From the NCBI GenBank assembly GCA_032622095.1, contig CP136064.1:174290310-174354309 (forward strand): a DNA stretch of 64,000 bases, in the 5' to 3' direction. Under the pieces are notes generated by a model. The model worked only from the letters and a program-made list of their open reading frames with translations. It had not been told where the DNA came from and made no database searches. Each line of letters starts with the position of its first letter. Position 1 is the stretch's first letter. Below are positions 58,646 through 64,000 of the stretch, one piece after another. The position numbers were made by a program, and so were the translations under genes. The stretch comes from Siphonodentalium dalli (lineage: Eukaryota; Mollusca; Scaphopoda; Gadilida; Siphonodentaliidae).

Positions 58646-59237
58646 TTAAAGGGGTACTGTACGCCAAATGTTGTTGTTGGTTTCTATAGTCTCCGAGTCG
58701 GAGAATAAGGTAACATTTTTTACATTATTTGAAAGTCTGTTGAGTACGAAGTAGTGTTACGGATGACAAATTTACCGGAATGCAAAAATACAAATTGTCG
58801 TTGTCGAGTAATTTTTGTACAGTTTTCAACCAAATGAATCAAATAAAAGTTATATTATAGGCATACTAGTCCCATATAATCATTTTTAGTTATTGTATCA
58901 TCGCTAGTAGGTGAGTAGCTTGAGTGTTCTCCCCGTATCATCATAATATTTTAAGCAATCGTGTGTGCGATCGGTTTAACAGTCCAGTATCCCTCAATTA
59001 CTTTGTTTGATTAGGGAAATTCGTAATTTAATTGACGCCATTTTATGGCTCCAGTCATAAATTCAATTTATATCAAATTATTAACTTTTAAATTATTAAA
59101 TTTTAAGATAGCCTATTAACCTGAGCGTTTAAAGAATACATCTTCGACTCAAATTACTTATGTTTCTATATATTATCGATATTAGATCGTTGTTGTCACC
59201 GGAAATTTAATGAAAATGGCGTACAGTACCCCTTTAA
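58646..59237. mobile_element. Nested TTAA element in copy 3
   Basis: Same element and site as 50218-50809, with the ends intact. Confidence 0.75.
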
Positions 59238-60018
59238 TTTTTTTTTGGGTTAAATAAAGCAATAATTTAAATGTAAAATTTGGTTTAAAAAAAATTATTG
59301 ACTGTGGCTCTTCCAATAATTGCGCGACTGACCTGGTCAATTGTTCTTAAGAAGTTGTTTTGAGAATTACTATGGAGGGAAATAGTTATGGCTGTGGCTT
59401 CGCAAGTAATTGACTTGGTGACGTGATGTTAACAAATCTGAACTCCAGTAAACCAAGGACGCTCCATACCAATTATAAGGTAAATAAATAATTCTTTAGA
59501 AGGTGTTTTAAGATTTACTATGGATGGAAAGAATTGTGGTGCTGGCTTCGCAACTATTTGACCCCATTGTAACAAATATAGATATTAGTCACTCTGGTCA
59601 CTCAGGAAATAGATGTATCTATTCTGTATATTAAGTTATTGCCCGGGTCTTACGTGTCTTGAGATGTCTAAATACGTTTTGATGGACAGATCACGCAAGC
59701 GCAAGGGACCCCCGCCAATCTTCTCTGTTGTGATTCCAATTGTTGGCTTATTAAATATGCACATATGTTTAGGAAACAGTCGCGCGCGAAGCGCGCTCCC
59801 GTAGGTCGGTTTTTGGATCCCAGTTAATGAAAATATCATTGAAATAATCGGTTTCCCCCCCCCAATAAACATCCATATATCCAATATACATGTTTTTGGA
59901 GCAGAATTAGGTAGACCATATTGGACGCCGTAATTCTGCTGTGGTTAAGTGGTCAATTACTTTGGACATTACTGTATGTAGATGGAGTTATCATTAGACC
60001 TCACATCCTTATATGGGC

Positions 60019-60153
60019 TACAGTAATGCCTAAATTAATTGACCAATTAACCACAGCAGAATTATGGGTAATTTTTCAGGATTTAAAATCTTGAAAAATT
60101 ACCCATAATTCTGCTGTGGTTAAGTGGTCAATTACTTTGGACATTATACTGTA
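60019..60153. mobile_element. Mariner-type palindrome in copy 3
   Basis: Same as 51589-51723 with minor substitutions; TA at both edges. Confidence 0.82.
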
Positions 60154-62085
60154 TGTAGATGGAGTTAAACCTCACATCAGTGTGTTGGACATTTTGGACC
60201 TTGACTTGGGACCTTTGGTTTTTAACGCAACAAATGCGAGTACACCTTATACACAAATTTCTGATGTAGCCAGAGTTTTTCTTGGATAATATGAGTTTGA
60301 AGCCTGCTTACATTTCAAAATGTTGTCAGTTTTGTATTGTCTGCACCAGAACTCGGCGCGTTGAAGCAAAAGTTATAGGAGATAAAATGTGTATGTAACG
60401 AGACTATAATACAAATGAAAAAAATAAATTGAGGGAGGGGTGGGCATTACAGGGAACTAAGGGTTGAACCGATATAAATTTGTAGAGCGATAACGACCAA
60501 TGTTGACATATTATGCATCTCAACTCTACTGTTGCAACAAGGTTAAAAAATAGGGGGGTGTCAGAATCTTAGTCATCTCTATATAGTGCCAGAATAGTCA
60601 TTTATGGACTTCTATACTCTATAGTGGTACAATACAAATTAGAATCAAATGATAAAAATATGTATGTAACACAACTATACCGATGAAAATAAAAAAAATA
60701 ATTTAGGCCGGGATAAGATGTTGGGTTGGTTATATGGACTCGGAGAAAAAGGGGTTCGTACCGATGAACTGACATAAATTAGTGGAGCGATGTTGCCATG
60801 TAATGCGTCGCGACTGTACTAAAGCAGCAATGATATAAAATTGGGGGGGGAGGGGTCAGAAATTATCTCTATCTCTATAGATGGCACCAGAATTATATAG
60901 AAAGGAATAGCAATTGATATACGTATACGGTATACTATAGTAATACCATAGACATATAAGTACAAGTATCACGCAATAAAATATTTCGTAACGTGACTAT
61001 AGCGATGAAAAAAATAAATAAATTGGACCGGGATTAGAGGTTGGGTTGGTTATATGTAGATAATTGGATATGGAATTCATACCGATGAAATGATACAAAT
61101 TAGTGGAGCGATAAAGACCAATGTTGACACTTAGTCAGGCTACGCGGGGGAAATAGGGGTTGATACGATAGACCGAAATAAATTTGTCGAGTGATAATGA
61201 CCAATGTTGACGTATAAAGTAACGCGACTGTACTGTCGAACAATTATCAGGTAGAACCGGTCAAATATGGACTCTGGTGCCCAATATGGAACAGCTCAGA
61301 AAACATTTGAAGGGCCCTAAAATTTATTTAACATGGGATCTGCCATACAAATCGATTTATGTTGATAAATCTCTTATTTTTCAAAATTTTAAGCTGAGAC
61401 TTGGTGTGTCTGCGTGGGATACTTATATATTCCTAAAATGATAGGGTACAGCACATAATTATGTTTTAGGTGGAAGAAATCATTTTTTTTTCGATGATAA
61501 AATTTAACATGGGATTTGCAATTAAAATCGATTTATGTCGATAAAACTGTCATTTTTCAAAATTTTGAGTTGAGAATTCGTGTGTCTGTGTGTAATACTT
61601 ATATGTTCTTAAAATGACAGAGTTCAGCGCGTAATTATGTTTTAGATGGAAGAAATTGAATTTGTTTTCGATAACAAATTTACAGCATGTACGGCCGTAC
61701 TACGGGTTTATCGAGTACGCTATTTTATAAACAAACTTTTGTCAATAGCCGTTTTGGTCAAACTAAACCTTTTTCGACCGGGACAGCAGATCCGAATAGT
61801 AGCTAAGATGTATTTAGATAGAATTATCAAAAGAATTTGACCGATTAGGGTGCATTTTAAAAGAATCGAGTGGAGAAATATTGCTGACATTTTCATAAAA
61901 CACGCCGATAATTTCAAAAGATAAAAGATGGCGGTTATCACAATAGAACAGGCATATTATTACCCATAATTCACCTCACTATACCAGGGGGCTCCCCAAG
62001 CTGCAAGGCAGAGTTCAGTCCCCTACGCTGCGCTGGACTTACCGCTGCCCGCTCCTCTGCACTATTTAAGACTGTCTATTTTTAG

Positions 62086-62299
62086 AAATGTGAAAAACCC
62101 AGAAAATGGCTGTCACTTGGGTGGCGAAACTCCAACTAAGACTTACATTTCGGCTTGTTTCTCTTGGTTAACGTCCGATAGATGGAGATGCTATAAGCTA
62201 AACCAAAATAAGTGCGCTAAAGAAGATATCAGCCGCAAGTTAAAGTTGTTAATTGGAGATTTAGCGGACGAGATTCCAAAATCATCTTGTGAATTGTAA
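62086..62299 (+). other. Open frame, possible terminal exon of an unknown gene
   Basis: It follows CTATTTTTAG at 62076-62085, a possible acceptor, and runs to TAA at 62297-62299 in the frame NVKNPENGCHLGGETPTKTY and onward. It has four Cys and three Trp residues and a basic stretch near the end. There is no ATG at the start, so if real it would be a last exon. I do not recognise the protein, and chance is a serious alternative. Confidence 0.2.
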
Positions 62300-62818
62300 A
62301 TTCTAAGCGGATCAACAAAATTTCTTCTTGTTTTGCTTATAATTAATATAAAGAGAGTTTATTTACAAATATACCGTACAAAAAGACAAAGAGATTGATT
62401 CGAACACCTGGTACTCCACACTCTTGCTCTCAGAAAAGTCCACGGAGTACATGCAAGACATCTAATTCTGAAAGTGTGACTTGCAGAACACCAGGCAAGA
62501 AGTTGAAAAAGAAAGTAGGCCCAACCAGCTAACACTAACTGGACTAAGTGACTAACAGTTAAGAAAGCCAGAGTGAAGAAGAGGTTGATGAATAGCAACT
62601 CTCCTTTATTGTCTGTTTTCCAAACAAATGATCTAAATTGGTGGCCAGGTGGCACATGCATGCAATTGACATAAACATCATAGTCACTGGATAGTTTTCA
62701 GGATCATTGAACAGTTTGTCACATTCTAGTATGAATATTGCATCATATTTGGCAACATTGTCCTCTAAATTTACCTCGAAGCACTTGTTCAAAAATATTT
62801 GGCCTAGACCAAAATAAA

Positions 62819-63270
62819 AATTGACCTGTGTTTCTGGTGACCCACCCGCCCCTATTCCAGTGCCCCCGAACGTTTTCATTTTATTGATTTTGCAAAATTA
62901 GTACGCATTTTGATTTTATTTTCTGTGTAAACCGATTGATTTCCATGTAAAATGGACACATCATGTGTACTGTTAAACCGTAAATTATACCACACTTCAA
63001 TTAGGTCACAGCCAAATTAAACTTATTTTTCATGTGTTATTCAATAAAACAATAAATTACACTCTATTCTAATATTATGTACTTAAGTTTTATTTATTTC
63101 ATAGTACATTAAAAACAAGGAGAAGCAGCCTAGGATAGTATCCATATATTCATTTTGAGCAAAGGTGAAAATAAAATAAAATGAAAAAATAAAATAAAAT
63201 GAAAAGCCACCCGCCCGCCCCTATTTTTTTCTTGCATGTCACCAGAAACACAGGATTATATTATTTTGGC
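62819..63270. repeat. Inverted CACCAGAAACACAGG module
   Basis: TCACCAGAAACACAGG followed by an AT-rich TATTTTGG block occurs on the minus strand (about 62800-62840) and on the plus strand (63238-63270). CCACCCGCCC(GCCC)CTATT lies next to both, but in the same orientation, so the module is partly inverted and partly direct. Confidence 0.55.
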
Positions 63271-64000
63271 CCTATCAGCATTTTCTTGGACTTCACTGGC
63301 TTTAAATATCTAAACCGAGTGTCTTGGGTAGATTACTTAACATTTGAGTTGTCAGACTCCCACTCATGGCAACAAAGGAAATCCCAGGGAAGATAATAAC
63401 TTCAACTTTTTGTAAGCAGTACGGAATTTTTTTTCATTGAAATGGTGAAATGTGATGATTTTGATAATATTTTTTAAAACATTTTTTATGTATGACTTGG
63501 ACAACTTGTGATAATTATGTTAGTACCAACCCTGGTGTAATTGCGCTCTGTTGTGTATTTTCCATTTTGATTAATATAGCAATAAATAAGTTGAATCTTC
63601 TTTCTTTCCAAAAGTATTCCCCCCCACAAACAATTTGAACAGTGGGTGAGATATACATCTGCTTTGATGGATGGACAGATGTATGAAGGACTAGATTCAT
63701 GTACATGTAATACAGTTAGTGTTTATACCCACCATTCCTATGGGACATTGGGGTATAATCATTATTGTTATAGTCAATGTTATTTGAAACAAGTAAAAGC
63801 TGATTACTACATTTACATGCAGACAACTGGCTTTATGAACCATGGGGCCTCAAGCGATCTGCCCCTTCACATGAATATTTAGAACACAATTAAAGATGCT
63901 CTATCTCTTCCCAGCATCACTTCAAAGTTCAAACTAACTCAATGAAACTCATTTTCAATTACTATTTGAATTATTATTATCAGAGGCTACCAAAGCCACA

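Larger units (their letters stand above)
41704..61996 (+). repeat. Macro-tandem of ~8.2-8.4-kb units (element plus satellite), 2.4 copies
   Basis: The 4-kb element starts at 41704, 49925 and 58353, spaced 8221 and 8428 bp. Each complete period is element plus satellite (45827-49924 and 53855-58352). Copies 2 and 3 of the element share differences from copy 1, so that duplication is younger. The satellite parts differ: the first has one more 955-bp unit near its start, and the second has about 1.35 kb extra near 55850-57200. Confidence 0.92.
58353..61996 (+). mobile_element. TAA-flanked asymmetric element, macro-unit copy 3, truncated on the right
   Basis: TAA at 58350-58352. It matches copy 2 through ACCAGGGGGCTCCC, then breaks off at 61996; about 310 bp of the right end and any following satellite are absent. 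The junction carries no obvious repeat, so a deletion, an unequal exchange or an assembly join could explain it. Confidence 0.82.
61997..64000. other. Right flank, no recognised gene
   Basis: Sequence composition changes at 61997 and none of the window's satellite or element families continues. It holds the open frame at 62086-62299, an inverted module around 62819-63270, and AT-rich stretches. A minus-strand frame at 62559-62879 (106 codons) overlaps the module and has no recognisable domain. Confidence 0.5.

Noticed and set aside
41704-61996. Macro-tandem as an rDNA or histone cluster
   Set aside because: No rRNA-like or histone-like sequence is found in the repeated unit.
62559-62879. Minus-strand 106-codon frame
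   Set aside because: The first part comes from a repeated GC-rich module, no domain is recognised, and no splice or promoter context supports it. Left as unassigned.

Overview
The window reads as animal nuclear DNA: AT-rich, intron-bearing, and packed with non-autonomous DNA transposons, hairpin repeats and satellite DNA. The repeat flavour (hairpins of the TATACC...GGTATA type next to GTCC runs, ACAGACAG tails, CCGAAGGTT minisatellites) is what I associate with marine invertebrates, most likely a mollusc or another lophotrochozoan. That placement is an inference from memory. There is no prokaryotic gene organisation, no recognisable rRNA or tRNA gene, and no CRISPR array.

Region 1 (1-12.6 kb): the 3' part of one host gene on the + strand, an ACAP2-like Arf GTPase-activating protein. 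Six exons (2738-2970, 3972-4081, 4822-4882, 6252-6301, 9997-10055, 11618-11700) have consistent GT/AG splice sites and phases. Together they encode about 197 residues covering the C-terminal ankyrin repeats and the conserved tail. The BAR, PH and ArfGAP parts must lie upstream of the window. Every intron carries short transposons. These include TTAA-flanked elements with a shared hairpin core, TA-flanked mariner-type palindromes and hAT-type MITEs with 8-bp target duplications. One ends 30 bp before an acceptor, and a hAT-type element sits just after the stop codon.

Region 2 (12.6-23.2 kb): intergenic DNA with more copies of the same families, an element with a 13-bp flanking direct repeat (14051-14926), and a probable Helentron/HINE-like element with a tandem core (20204-22727).

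Region 3 (23.2-41.7 kb): a satellite array whose main unit is a 955-bp dimer of a 557-bp and a 398-bp half. It includes longer higher-order duplications (2071-bp period) and is interrupted by a 2.38-kb long-TIR transposon (26419-28797) with an 8-bp target duplication.

Region 4 (41.7-62.0 kb): a macro-tandem of about 8.2-8.4 kb. Each period is a 3.9-4.1-kb non-coding element (41704-45826, 49925-53854, 58353-61996) flanked by TAA and followed by 4-4.5 kb of the same satellite. The element shares both ends with a smaller, reverse-oriented copy in the ACAP intron at 7791-9966, so it looks like a mobile family caught up in satellite amplification. The third copy stops abruptly at 61996.

Region 5 (62.0-64.0 kb): unrelated sequence with two weak open frames and an inverted module, no recognised gene. 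Many short open frames lie in the satellite on both strands; I treat them as by-products of array homogenisation, not as genes.
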